The notes: generated by a model from the letters alone, not told the origin. A stretch of 14,256 nt of DNA from Candidatus Woesebacteria bacterium (GCA_002686465.1 NZCP01000049.1:1-14256); one strand, 5' to 3'; positions 1-6,856 are shown, counted from the first letter of the stretch. Numbers and translations: made by a program.

Positions 1-228
1 CTCGAGGCTAAACATGCCTGCTGCCAGAATGACAGTTTTGACAAGGGCGCTAACAGCCAAGCTTGCTGGTGGTTCTTGGCGCGATTTATCGGCTTTTTTT
101 GCAGACATCGATTTTTTTGACAAGCCTACGGCTCCATCAAAGCTAAAATCAAATTCCCTATTGACAGGCTCTGGAACAACCCTTTTTTCTTGTGCTCGCA
201 TCTTTTGTTTTCTTGTCTTCCTTGGCAT
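1..228 (-). CDS. Hypothetical membrane protein, N-terminal part (runs off left edge)
   Basis: The complementary strand reads open from an ATG at 228 to the window edge, giving 76 residues with no stop. The first 16 residues are very basic (MPRKTRKQKMRAQEKR). A hydrophilic linker follows to about residue 55, then a hydrophobic stretch begins near residue 58 (SLAVSALVKTVILAAGMFSL), probably the first membrane helix, cut by the edge. A basic cytoplasmic N-terminus before a helix fits an inner-membrane protein. The plus-strand reading of the same bases gives an unconvincing Phe/Leu-rich peptide, so I prefer this strand. The gene is divergent from the glycosyltransferase gene, with 31 bp between the two start codons. 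I do not recognise the family and the function is unknown. Confidence 0.6.
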   Translation of the reverse strand, partial: MPRKTRKQKMRAQEKRVVPEPVNREFDFSFDGAVGLSKKSMSAKKADKSRQEPPASLAVSALVKTVILAAGMFSLE

Positions 229-251
229 GCTGGATGATAGTGCTGTACTAT
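222..251 (+). promoter_or_regulatory. Candidate promoter of the glycosyltransferase-secDF operon
   Basis: A TTGGCA box at 222-227 and a TACTAT box at 246-251 are separated by 18 bp. The ATG at 260 lies 8 nt after the -10-like box, so transcription would begin at or within a few bases of the start codon (leaderless or nearly so). No Shine-Dalgarno sequence is visible upstream. The same AT-rich stretch carries ATTATA at 253-258 (TATAAT on the minus strand), which could serve the divergent gene starting at 228. This is inferred from pattern only. Confidence 0.35.
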
Positions 252-259
252 TATTATAA

Positions 260-1573
260 ATGGCTACTGCAAACGAACATACACTTCCCCCTACTAATCT
301 TGAATTACCACGCACCCTTCATAGCGATAGACATTTTCTGGAAGAGGTCCAAATTCCAATTGTAACTATTTCTGCTTCCTTCAGGTCATACATTGCAGAG
401 CACAGGGATGAGACAGCAAAAGTGTCAGATGAAGCAGTCTTTTCCCGCGCACATTTTTCGATGGCAATGGCTATTTTTGAGCAAGCATCAACAATGGGGT
501 TAACATCATGGCTTGTTGACCCAATAAATTATGTATCGGAAAAAGATTGGAAAAAAATTGCCTTTGTCGAAAGTGTGGGGCAACTGACTGCCCGCATCCT
601 TATTCTCAAAAAGTTAAAAGATTTTGCTGACAATATAATTCGCAGCCGTCTTCCTATAGCCTCGGCTGTTGAGCAACCTTTATTATATGTTACAGAAAAG
701 ACACGTGTTCCTATACTGTCTCTGCATTATGAAGTAGGCAATATACTGGCAGCAAAAGGGAAGAAGGTTATCCAAGTAGTGACAGACCCACACGTTAGAC
801 CACATTATTTGCTTGAAGCACAAAGGAGCAATATAACCTTTTGTGTCTTTGACCAAAACACCAAAGATGAATTTTTGGAAAAAGCTAGAGAAAAAGGATT
901 GGTGGTCCCAAAAGAAAAAGTTGTAGTTACCGGGCCTCCTGTTGACCCAAGGATTGTTAAGGCAAGGGAGGGGAAAAAGCCAGATGACTACAAAAGAAGA
1001 GGATTGAGACTTGCTTTTACAACAAGTGGGTTAGGAACCAACAAGAAAGAGATTAAGAAGATGCTTGATCAGCTTTTACAGCTCATTAAAAAAACTAATA
1101 TACAGTTGATTTTATATGCAGGTACTCATGAGGATTTTCGGGACATGTTTTACTCTTTGGCACGTAATTATAAAATTGCTGTTGGTGATGCGGAAAGTGC
1201 GGAACAAGTTCGTGTGATCTACAAACCAGGCATTGTTAGGGCGAACCAGGACCTAATAAAATACGCTTTTCCTTGGGCTGACGGGTTTATTACAAAACCG
1301 TCGGGGGACATGGCATATGACGCAGCAGCTGCCGGCTGCTTTCTTTTGACTCTTCGGCCTTGGGGAGAATGGGAAGAAAATATAGAGAAGACTTTTGAGG
1401 GACTTGGAATCTCTCAAAATGCAAACGTGGATAACTTTACACGACAACTTGAGGACCTTCTTTCATCTAGGTGGGTTGAGAAGGCGATGGGAAATGCTTT
1501 AAATATTGACCCTCTATTTTTGACTGGTGCCAAAAAGATAGTTGACTTGCAGCAAAAGCTTGCCGTAAAATGA
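260..1573 (+). CDS. GT-B fold glycosyltransferase, MurG/MGDG-synthase-like (GT28-type)
   Basis: This 437-residue protein is probably cytoplasmic or membrane-peripheral and transfers a sugar from a nucleotide donor; the acceptor is unknown. The central part has the layout of MGDG synthase/UgtP-like enzymes: VVTDPH at residues 173-178, a stretch typical of the N-domain end, then VTGPPVDPR at 223-231, which marks the inter-domain linker. The C-terminal domain carries ADGFITKPSGDMAYDAAAAG at about 340-359, matching the donor-binding motif in which a Lys-Pro-Ser/Gly loop and an acidic helix hold the nucleotide sugar. No membrane helix is visible. Residues 1-100 do not resemble the usual glycine-rich acceptor loop (GGTGGH) of MurG, so substrate assignment is not possible. 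It is the first gene of the operon; the DUF4446 gene starts 10 bp after its TGA stop. The family call is fairly secure and the substrate is not. Confidence 0.7.
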   Translation: MATANEHTLPPTNLELPRTLHSDRHFLEEVQIPIVTISASFRSYIAEHRDETAKVSDEAVFSRAHFSMAMAIFEQASTMGLTSWLVDPINYVSEKDWKKIAFVESVGQLTARILILKKLKDFADNIIRSRLPIASAVEQPLLYVTEKTRVPILSLHYEVGNILAAKGKKVIQVVTDPHVRPHYLLEAQRSNITFCVFDQNTKDEFLEKAREKGLVVPKEKVVVTGPPVDPRIVKAREGKKPDDYKRRGLRLAFTTSGLGTNKKEIKKMLDQLLQLIKKTNIQLILYAGTHEDFRDMFYSLARNYKIAVGDAESAEQVRVIYKPGIVRANQDLIKYAFPWADGFITKPSGDMAYDAAAAGCFLLTLRPWGEWEENIEKTFEGLGISQNANVDNFTRQLEDLLSSRWVEKAMGNALNIDPLFLTGAKKIVDLQQKLAVK

Positions 1574-1583
1574 GTGAGTCTAA

Positions 1584-2057
1584 ATGTTACTCAGCAACGA
1601 CCTGCTGGTAGTTGGACTTGCTCTTTGTCTTGTTTGGTTGTTGGGTATTTCCATCTGGATTTACAGGACGAGTTCTCACTACAATCGCTTAATTGGAAAA
1701 GCGGGCAGAGAAAACCTAAAATTTGTTTTAGAGAAAGCGCTTGTTGATCAGGGCAAACTTGAGGAATACATAAAGAAGGTTGAAGGATCGCTTAGCAACT
1801 TGCAAAAGAGTAGCTTAGCTCACATCCAGAAGACAGGAGTGGTTCGTTTCAATCCTTTTACTGAGACCGGAGGAGATCAATCTTTTGCTCTTGCTCTTCT
1901 TGACGGGCAGGATTCAGGATTTGTTATCTTAAGTTTGCACGGGAGAGAAGGGACAAGGATTTACGTTAAACCAGTACGAGGTGGAAAGTCGCGTTACGAG
2001 CTATCTCGCGAGGAAAAGCAGGCGGTTAGCGAGGCAACAGTAAATAAGAAAAGGTAA
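1584..2057 (+). CDS. DUF4446 family membrane-anchored protein
   Basis: This 157-residue protein has one N-terminal membrane helix (about residues 6-27), a charged, probably coiled segment (about 38-80), and then the conserved DUF4446 core. Key stretches are VVRFNPFTETGGDQSFALAL (86-105), GFVILSLHGREGTRIYVKPV (112-131) and LSREEKQAVSEA (140-151), which match the family signature well. The length is typical for the family. The biochemical function is unknown. The topology implies a single-pass protein with its conserved domain on one face of the membrane. It lies 10 bp after the glycosyltransferase gene and 5 bp before the DUF3048 gene, so the three are almost certainly co-transcribed. No strong ribosome binding site is visible. 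Confidence 0.85.
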   Translation: MLLSNDLLVVGLALCLVWLLGISIWIYRTSSHYNRLIGKAGRENLKFVLEKALVDQGKLEEYIKKVEGSLSNLQKSSLAHIQKTGVVRFNPFTETGGDQSFALALLDGQDSGFVILSLHGREGTRIYVKPVRGGKSRYELSREEKQAVSEATVNKKR

Positions 2058-2062
2058 ACTAT

Positions 2063-3241
2063 ATGCAAATCGGCAATTTATTACAATCACGAAAATCAAA
2101 GATTATTTTGGCCCTTGTGGGTGTGTATCTTTTGTCAGTAGGTATTTCCTTTGCTGTCTTTTCTTATTTGAGAAGCCCGGCTGATAAACTTTCTGATGTT
2201 GAATTGGACCAAAAACGAGGAGGTATTGATCTAACTGCTCCAAAGACTGAAGAGTGTCCACTTAATGGACAGATGCACACAAAAGCAGAGCACGATATAT
2301 GGGGGGCGCGTCGTCCACTTGGGATTATGATCGAAAACCATGAAGATTCTCGCCCGCAATCAGGATTGTCTAAAGCGGATGTTGTTTACGAGGCGGTTGC
2401 AGAAGGTGGAATAACACGTCTCTTAGCAGTTTTCTTTTGCGGGGCATCAGCTGAGGAAGTACAGGTTGGGCCGGTTCGATCGGCGAGGACTTACTTCTTG
2501 GACTGGGTCTCAGAATACGGAGACTTTCCTCTGTATGTACACGTCGGAGGAGCTAATACACCCGGTCGAGCAAATGCTCTAGGTCAAATTGGGGAATATG
2601 GTTGGGATCTTTACAACGATCTTAATCAATTCTCGATAGGATTCCCAACTTTCTGGCGGGATTATGAGCGTTTGGGTCGGCCTGTAGCAACAGAACATAC
2701 GATGTACTCTACTACTGATAAACTTTGGGAGGTTGCACAAGAAAGAGAACTGGCGAGTAAAAACGAAGACGGTGATAGTTGGGATGCGGATTTTGTCTCT
2801 TGGGAATTTGTGGATGGTGAGCCACCGTCTGCTGAAGTTGCGCCTAAAGCTGGAGAGATCTCTTTCTCTTTCTGGAAAGGTTATGACGACTACGCGGTAA
2901 GTTGGCAATACGATGCTGGGGGGAATGGTTATAAAAGAATGACTGGTGAGAAGGCGCACAAAGATCTTAATAACGATGAGCAGATTATGGCAAGTAACGT
3001 TGTTGTTCTTTTTACTACTGAGCGGGGCCCGATCGATGCACTTAAGCACATGCTTTACACCACAACCGGAAAAGGTAAGGCGCTTGTTTTCCAAAATGGA
3101 GATGTAATCTCAGGAACTTGGAGCAAAAAAACACGAACTGCCAGAACAAAGTTCATGGATAGTAAGGGAAAAGAAATATCTTTTGTTCGTGGTCCAATTT
3201 GGATCGAGGTTTTAAGAACCGGAAGTAAAGTAGATTATTAA
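2063..3241 (+). CDS. DUF3048 (YerB-like) exported, membrane-anchored protein
   Basis: The 392-residue product has a basic N-terminus and a single hydrophobic segment (about residues 13-35) with no lipobox cysteine, so it is probably anchored by an uncleaved helix, unlike lipoprotein members such as Bacillus YerB. The N-terminal DUF3048 domain spans about 84-225: RRPLGIMIENHEDSRPQSGL (83-102), ADVVYEAVAEGGITRLLAVF (105-124) and GPVRSARTYFLDW (136-148). The C-terminal domain runs from about 265 to 388 and ends with GPIWIEVLRTG. The two cysteines at 66 and 126 could form a disulfide if exported, but this is unproven. The role is unknown; family members are extracytoplasmic and often lie near envelope genes. 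An AAAAGG stretch about 8 nt before the ATG is a modest ribosome binding site. Confidence 0.88.
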   Translation: MQIGNLLQSRKSKIILALVGVYLLSVGISFAVFSYLRSPADKLSDVELDQKRGGIDLTAPKTEECPLNGQMHTKAEHDIWGARRPLGIMIENHEDSRPQSGLSKADVVYEAVAEGGITRLLAVFFCGASAEEVQVGPVRSARTYFLDWVSEYGDFPLYVHVGGANTPGRANALGQIGEYGWDLYNDLNQFSIGFPTFWRDYERLGRPVATEHTMYSTTDKLWEVAQERELASKNEDGDSWDADFVSWEFVDGEPPSAEVAPKAGEISFSFWKGYDDYAVSWQYDAGGNGYKRMTGEKAHKDLNNDEQIMASNVVVLFTTERGPIDALKHMLYTTTGKGKALVFQNGDVISGTWSKKTRTARTKFMDSKGKEISFVRGPIWIEVLRTGSKVDY

Positions 3242-3267
3242 GAGCGAGGCCTGCCCCAAATATTAAA

Positions 3268-3852
3268 ATGGCCAGCTTAGCAGATTTTGTAGTTTCGAAA
3301 GTTAGAGTAAAACTTCTAAAAGTTCTCCTTGAGAACCCTAAGGAGATGTACCATGTTAGGGGTCTTGTGCGCAGAACCTCCGAGGAGATTAACGCTGTTC
3401 GTAGAGAGCTTGCGCGCATGGAAGAAGCAGGAATGGTTAAGAAGGAGCCAAGAGGTAACAGGTTGTACTATTGGTTCAGGGTAGAATATGGGTTTTTCCC
3501 AGAGCTCTTGCGCCTTGTTGCTAAAACAACTGGGTTAGGATTTGCGATAAGAAAGAACCGGGGAAAACTTGGCAAGGTTAATTTTGTCATGTTTTCAGGG
3601 GAGTTTGTAAGACACGCTGAGAAAAAAGACAAAGACAAAGTAGATATCTTGGTTGTTGGTGACGTAGTTCTTCCGGAGCTTGCAAACCTCGTTCGCGCTG
3701 AGGAGGCAAAACGACAGATAGAGATTAATTACACCCCTATGACAAAAGACGAATTTCAATTTCGAAAGTCTCGACGCGATCCTTTTGTCTTGGGTATACT
3801 AACTAGCAGCCGGGTTGTAATTTTAGGGGACGAAGAAGAGTTTGTTAATTAG
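3268..3852 (+). CDS. Winged-helix transcriptional regulator fused to a degenerate nucleotidyltransferase domain
   Basis: This 194-residue protein has two parts. Residues 1-75 form an ArsR/MarR-like winged helix: LLKVLLENPKEMYHVRGLVR, a recognition-helix region around TSEEINAVRRELARMEEAGM, and a wing at KKEPRGNRLYYWF. Residues 100-192 resemble a minimal (MNT-type) nucleotidyltransferase fold: VMFSGEF (107-113) stands where the GSxxxG motif should be, and VDILVVGDV (125-133) where the metal-binding DxDhhhhg strand should be. Only one acidic residue (D126) of the usual pair is kept and the GS motif is lost, so catalysis is unlikely and a sensor or fold role is more probable. It ends 22 bp before the AbrB-like gene. 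Targets are unknown; with the next gene it may control the local operon, but that is inference. Confidence 0.7.
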   Translation: MASLADFVVSKVRVKLLKVLLENPKEMYHVRGLVRRTSEEINAVRRELARMEEAGMVKKEPRGNRLYYWFRVEYGFFPELLRLVAKTTGLGFAIRKNRGKLGKVNFVMFSGEFVRHAEKKDKDKVDILVVGDVVLPELANLVRAEEAKRQIEINYTPMTKDEFQFRKSRRDPFVLGILTSSRVVILGDEEEFVN

Positions 3853-3874
3853 TCTTGTCGTAACAAGTCGAACC

Positions 3875-4090
3875 ATGACCCAGAAGGTATTTAGAACGGG
3901 GAACAGTTTGGCGGTCACAATTCCTGCCGGGTTTAGCTCGTCTGTAGGAGTAAGGCCTGGAGATAAAGTAAACGTTCGTGAGGATAAAGAGAAGGGCAGG
4001 ATTGTTTATCAATTTTCAGGTGCTCAACAGTTGCCGCTTGATGAGGTTTTCTTCAAACATAAAAAAAGAAAGAATAGGGTGAAGAAATAA
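3875..4090 (+). CDS. AbrB/MazE/SpoVT-type swapped-hairpin DNA-binding protein
   Basis: The 71-residue product starts with MTQKVFRTGNSLAVTIPAGF and continues with VGVRPGDKVNVRED, the classic RxTGNSxxVTIP and GD(K)V pattern of MazE/AbrB DNA-binding domains, which act as dimers. The tail is very basic (KHKKRKNRVKK). I chose the ATG at 3875 over an in-frame TTG at 3842 because the domain begins right at this methionine and the longer version would overlap the preceding gene. MazE-like antitoxins normally sit beside a toxin gene, but no MazF, PIN or similar toxin is present here. It is therefore more likely a stand-alone regulator or an orphaned antitoxin. Its TAA stop overlaps the ATG of secD by one base, implying translational coupling. 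Confidence 0.82.
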   Translation: MTQKVFRTGNSLAVTIPAGFSSSVGVRPGDKVNVREDKEKGRIVYQFSGAQQLPLDEVFFKHKKRKNRVKK

Positions 4091-5418
4091 TGTCTCCTTT
4101 ACGTACTCTCTTATTGATAGTTTTTGTGAGCCTATTGGCTCTTTTTGTGGCGATCCCGCAAGAAATTCCTGTCAAGTTTCAGTATGGGGAATTTTCTATC
4201 GACCAAGTGTTGCGACGGCCAGATTTTGGTGGGGGCTCGCAATCTTCCAACTTGGATCTAAAACTCGGACTGGACCTTGCGGGAGGAAGCCACATTGTTT
4301 TTGAGGCCGATACTTCGAACTTGAGTGTGGATGATGAAGATGCGGCCATGGCAGGAGCGCGCGACACCATTGAGCGCAGGGTAAATCTTTTTGGTGTTTC
4401 GGAATCTCTTGTGTCTACAGCAAAAGTTGGTGAGTCAAGAAGAATTATTGTGGAGTTGCCGGGAGTTCATGATACACAAGGAGCGATATCTTTAATCGGA
4501 CAAACAGCCAGACTTGATTTTAGGGAGTTCAAAGATATTCCAGAAGCAACACTCGCTGCTACTCTTGCGACAACCGAATCGACTGGTTTTACGGGTGCTG
4601 ACTTTAAGAGAGCTCGGCCAGATTTTGATGCAAACACATCTCGCCCAATAATCTCCTTCGAGACAAAGTCAGAAGGTGCAGAAAAATTTGGTGAAATTAC
4701 GACAAGGCTAGTTGGTCAGCCGCTAATCATCTTTTTGGATGATGTTCCAGTCTCTGCACCGGTTGTACAAACTCCAATTACGGGAGGTTCGGGGCAGATA
4801 TCGGGAGATTTTACAAATGAAGAGACGCGCTCTTTATCTAACCTTTTGAATTCTGGAGCCCTTCCTGTTCCAATCAGCATAATTGAACAAAGAACAGTTG
4901 AGGCAAGTCTTGGGGCAGAATCTGTTAGGACGAGTGTTGTTGCTGGAGTTGCAGGGTTGGGGATGGTTCTTCTTTTTATGATTCTTTATTACGGCAGGCT
5001 TGGTGTGTTGGCAAGCGTTGCTCTTATTATCTACGGAATTTTAACAGTTGCTCTTTATAAGTTAATACCTGTGGTTTTAACTCTTCCAGGAGTTGCAGGA
5101 TTTATCCTCTCACTTGGTATAGCGGTCGATGCCAACATTTTGATTTTTGAGCGGATGAAAGAGGAGCTACGTGCAGGGAAGTCTTGGGAAAATAGTATGG
5201 AGGCGGGTTTCCGACGAGCATGGGTTTCGATAAGAGACGCAAGTATTGCAAGCCTGATCGCAGTTTTTATTTTGCTAAATCCATTAAATCTCTCTTTCCT
5301 GCATACGTCAGGACCTGTAAGAGGATTTGCCTTGACACTAGGGATTGGTGTTTTTCTTAGTTTGTTTACCGGAATATTTGTAACAAGAACTCTCTTAAGA
5401 GTATTTAGTAACAGGTAA
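4090..5418 (+). CDS. secD: Protein translocase subunit SecD
   Basis: SecD works with SecF in the inner membrane, using proton-motive force to help pull proteins through SecYEG. The 442-residue protein is short compared with E. coli SecD (about 615), as in many Gram-positive-like and CPR lineages. Seen: N-terminal helix (about 5-23); LKLGLDLAGGSHIVFEAD (57-74), the family signature; the P1 periplasmic region with ERRVNLFGVSES (95-106) and QTARLDFREF (138-147); and SGALPVPISIIEQRTVEASL (255-274) entering the five-helix membrane core. LGIAVDANILIFERMKEE (342-359) contains the conserved aspartate D347, equivalent to the proton-relay Asp of E. coli SecD. The start overlaps the AbrB stop (TAATG). 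The last codons and the stop fall inside the left arm of an inverted repeat. Confidence 0.96.
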   Translation: MSPLRTLLLIVFVSLLALFVAIPQEIPVKFQYGEFSIDQVLRRPDFGGGSQSSNLDLKLGLDLAGGSHIVFEADTSNLSVDDEDAAMAGARDTIERRVNLFGVSESLVSTAKVGESRRIIVELPGVHDTQGAISLIGQTARLDFREFKDIPEATLAATLATTESTGFTGADFKRARPDFDANTSRPIISFETKSEGAEKFGEITTRLVGQPLIIFLDDVPVSAPVVQTPITGGSGQISGDFTNEETRSLSNLLNSGALPVPISIIEQRTVEASLGAESVRTSVVAGVAGLGMVLLFMILYYGRLGVLASVALIIYGILTVALYKLIPVVLTLPGVAGFILSLGIAVDANILIFERMKEELRAGKSWENSMEAGFRRAWVSIRDASIASLIAVFILLNPLNLSFLHTSGPVRGFALTLGIGVFLSLFTGIFVTRTLLRVFSNR

Positions 5419-5474
5419 CATGTAACAAGTTGATGTATGTTTGAGCATTTTCCTGTTACTTGTAACTTGTTACT
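5407..5474. repeat. Heptameric inverted repeat at the secD-secF junction
   Basis: Two 23-bp arms (5407-5429 and 5452-5474) are inverted repeats matching at 19 of 23 positions around a 22-nt loop. Each arm consists of three tandem heptamers: GTAACAG, GTAACAT, GTAACAA at 5408-5428 and GTTACTT, GTAACTT, GTTACTT at 5455-5475. The left arm includes the last three secD codons and its TAA stop. There is no T-tract after the hairpin, so it is not a standard rho-independent terminator. It could act as an RNA structure that sets SecD:SecF ratios, a protein-binding site, or a small dispersed repeat. Confidence 0.8.
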
Positions 5475-5486
5475 TACAACTAAATT

Positions 5487-6374
5487 ATGTTCTGGATGAA
5501 ATTTAAACCAATCTATTTCTTGATATCGGCAGTCTTCCTGTCTCTATCTGCTTACTCTATTCTTACGTTTGGCTTTAAATACTCAATAGATTTTACAGGA
5601 GGAAGTGTTGTTGAATATCAATTTGAAAGCAAAACCACCCCAGAGCTTGTTGAAACTATTGTTGCGGTCAAGGCTAAGGACTATGAGGTCAAGGAGGCAA
5701 TTAGAGTGACAGATAACAATGTACAGTTGCGGTTTAGTCCAGACTTTACTCAAAACGACGCGGAGGCACTAAGTTTGAATATTGCATCTAGTACGAATGA
5801 AAAACCAGAAGTGGTGCGTTTTGAGACTGTTGGGCCCACACTATCCCAGGAAATTTTACAAAAGACATATATCGCAGTTGCTCTAGCATCGCTTGCCATC
5901 CTTCTTTGGGTTGCTATGCAATTTAAAAGCATCAAGCTTGGGATTTTAGGTCTCTTAGCTGTTGTTCACGATCTTGTTATTTTGCTTGGGGTCTTTGCCT
6001 ACTTGGGTTATTCCCAAGGAATTGAGGTTGATATCTTAGTCGTTACAGCGATGTTGACGATCTTTGCTCTCTCGCTTTATGACACCATCGTTGTTTACGA
6101 TCGTATCCGCGAGTCAAAAAGAAAGCTTGGTGATGTGCCGACGGAGGTAATTGCAAACAGGGCAGTTTCGGAAACAGTAGTACGATCACTTAATACAAGT
6201 ATTACGACTTCTCTTGTTCTTTTTGCACTATTCTTAATGGGTGGAGCAAGTATTAAATGGTTTGCTCTAGCTCTCCTTGTTGGAATCGTCTCCGGAACTT
6301 ACTCTTCACTTTTCGTTGCAGTCCCATTACTTGTTGTCTGGGATCAAGTGAGAAGCAAGTTCTTTAAAAGGTAG
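5487..6374 (+). CDS. secF: Protein translocase subunit SecF
   Basis: SecF is the partner of SecD in the SecDF translocation motor. The 295-residue length is normal. Seen: first helix (about 8-28) followed by the signature YSIDFTGGSVVEYQF (32-46); VGPTLSQEI (115-123) leading into helix 2; HDLVILLGVFAYLG (161-174) with the conserved HD; and SLYDTIVVYDRIRES (196-210), the family's S-x-N-D-T-I-V-V-F-D-R motif, here with Tyr in place of the usual Asn/His at residue 198 but with D199 and the DRIRE run intact. Two further helices follow (about 238-258 and 260-286). It lies 68 bp after secD, a larger gap than elsewhere in the operon and filled by an inverted repeat. A weak -10-like TACAAC at 5475-5480 lies 6 nt before the ATG, so secF could also have its own start. 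Confidence 0.95.
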   Translation: MFWMKFKPIYFLISAVFLSLSAYSILTFGFKYSIDFTGGSVVEYQFESKTTPELVETIVAVKAKDYEVKEAIRVTDNNVQLRFSPDFTQNDAEALSLNIASSTNEKPEVVRFETVGPTLSQEILQKTYIAVALASLAILLWVAMQFKSIKLGILGLLAVVHDLVILLGVFAYLGYSQGIEVDILVVTAMLTIFALSLYDTIVVYDRIRESKRKLGDVPTEVIANRAVSETVVRSLNTSITTSLVLFALFLMGGASIKWFALALLVGIVSGTYSSLFVAVPLLVVWDQVRSKFFKR

Positions 6375-6389
6375 GTAAGTATATACTAT
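6375..6389 (+). repeat. Short direct repeat, left copy (flanks membrane-protein gene)
   Basis: GTAAGTATATACTAT lies immediately after the secF stop. The sequence recurs in the same orientation at 6920-6937 as GTAAGTAGTATATACTAT, differing by a 3-nt insertion. The two copies bracket the single gene at 6421-6777. Confidence 0.45.
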
Positions 6390-6420
6390 GCTGAATATGC
6401 GGATTGGGCCTCGATGTTGG

Positions 6421-6777
6421 CTATTTACTTGCTTTAAATGCTAAACGGTACATTGCGTATGCTATTGGAACAGTGAGTAAGATCGAAATGAGGGACGGAC
6501 TTTCTGATGTTGGAATACCAGAGAGCAACGCGGGATTGATAGAATTGACAACCCCTAGCCCCAGGAAGAAAACAAAGACAATTAGAGCAATTTTCCAGAA
6601 GAACGGCTGAAACACAGGTTTTTTGAAAACAAACGAATAGAGTGCAATCACCCCAACGATTTGTAGTGCCAGGCTAAAATTCAGAACTTCCCAGGGGTTC
6701 GGGGTTTGGAAAAAGATTAGTGCAAACCCAAAAAGCATTAACAGAAGGATTGCCCAAAAATATATTTTCCACAACAT
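6421..6777 (-). CDS. Hypothetical four-helix membrane protein
   Basis: This 118-residue protein is almost entirely hydrophobic. Predicted membrane helices lie at about residues 4-23, 30-51, 57-80 and 96-115, with basic residues (KK, KASK) between or after helices on what should be the cytoplasmic side. I recognise no family motif and cannot assign a function. The plus-strand reading of the same interval (6404-6610) gives a charged peptide that looks like a shadow. The gene points toward secF with 46 bp between their stops. It is separated from the upstream hydrolase gene by 164 bp containing its own probable promoter, a palindrome and a repeat, so it is probably a single-gene transcription unit. 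Short direct repeats on both sides raise the possibility of a discrete inserted unit. Confidence 0.72.
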   Translation of the reverse strand: MLWKIYFWAILLLMLFGFALIFFQTPNPWEVLNFSLALQIVGVIALYSFVFKKPVFQPFFWKIALIVFVFFLGLGVVNSINPALLSGIPTSESPSLISILLTVPIAYAMYRLAFKASK

Positions 6778-6785
6778 ATGACTTC

Positions 6786-6816
6786 AGTATAAGATTAAGT
6801 GTTGAACGCTTGTCAA
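6786..6816 (-). promoter_or_regulatory. Probable promoter of the four-helix membrane-protein gene
   Basis: On the minus strand a perfect TTGACA (6811-6816) is followed after 19 bp by TATACT (6786-6791); shifting by two bases gives a 17-bp spacer to CTTATA. The ATG at 6777 lies 8 nt after TATACT, so the message would be leaderless or nearly so, and no ribosome binding site is visible. Confidence 0.5.
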
Positions 6817-6828
6817 GTACAATTGGTT

Positions 6829-6856
6829 TGTTATCATGTTTTAAAACAAGATAACA
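6829..6856. promoter_or_regulatory. 28-bp near-perfect palindrome, possible operator or hairpin
   Basis: The left arm TGTTATCATGTTTT (6829-6842) and right arm AAAACAAGATAACA (6843-6856) pair at 13 of 14 positions, with no spacer. It lies just upstream of the -35 box of the divergently placed membrane-protein promoter and overlaps a plus-strand TATCAT (6832-6837) that lies 16 bp from a TTGTCA (6810-6815). A dimeric regulator site is the simplest reading. No T-tract follows on either strand, so a terminator is unlikely. Confidence 0.55.

Noticed and set aside
14..259. Plus-strand reading frame of 81 codons
   Set aside because: It is antisense to a better gene on the minus strand (basic N-terminus then a membrane helix), has a Phe/Leu-rich composition with no domain, and ends exactly at the glycosyltransferase start.
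2579..3094. Minus-strand frame of 171 codons inside the DUF3048 gene
   Set aside because: It is wholly contained in a gene with clear family motifs, and its product is rich in Cys, Arg and Ile with no recognisable domain.
3875..4090. Active MazEF-type toxin-antitoxin module
   Set aside because: Only the antitoxin-like DNA-binding half is present; the neighbouring genes are the winged-helix/nucleotidyltransferase protein and secD, and the nucleotidyltransferase domain lacks the residues needed for an MNT-type partner activity.
6404..6610. Plus-strand frame of 68 codons after secF
   Set aside because: It overlaps the hydrophobic four-helix protein on the other strand, which has a promoter and the pattern of a real membrane protein; this frame has neither.
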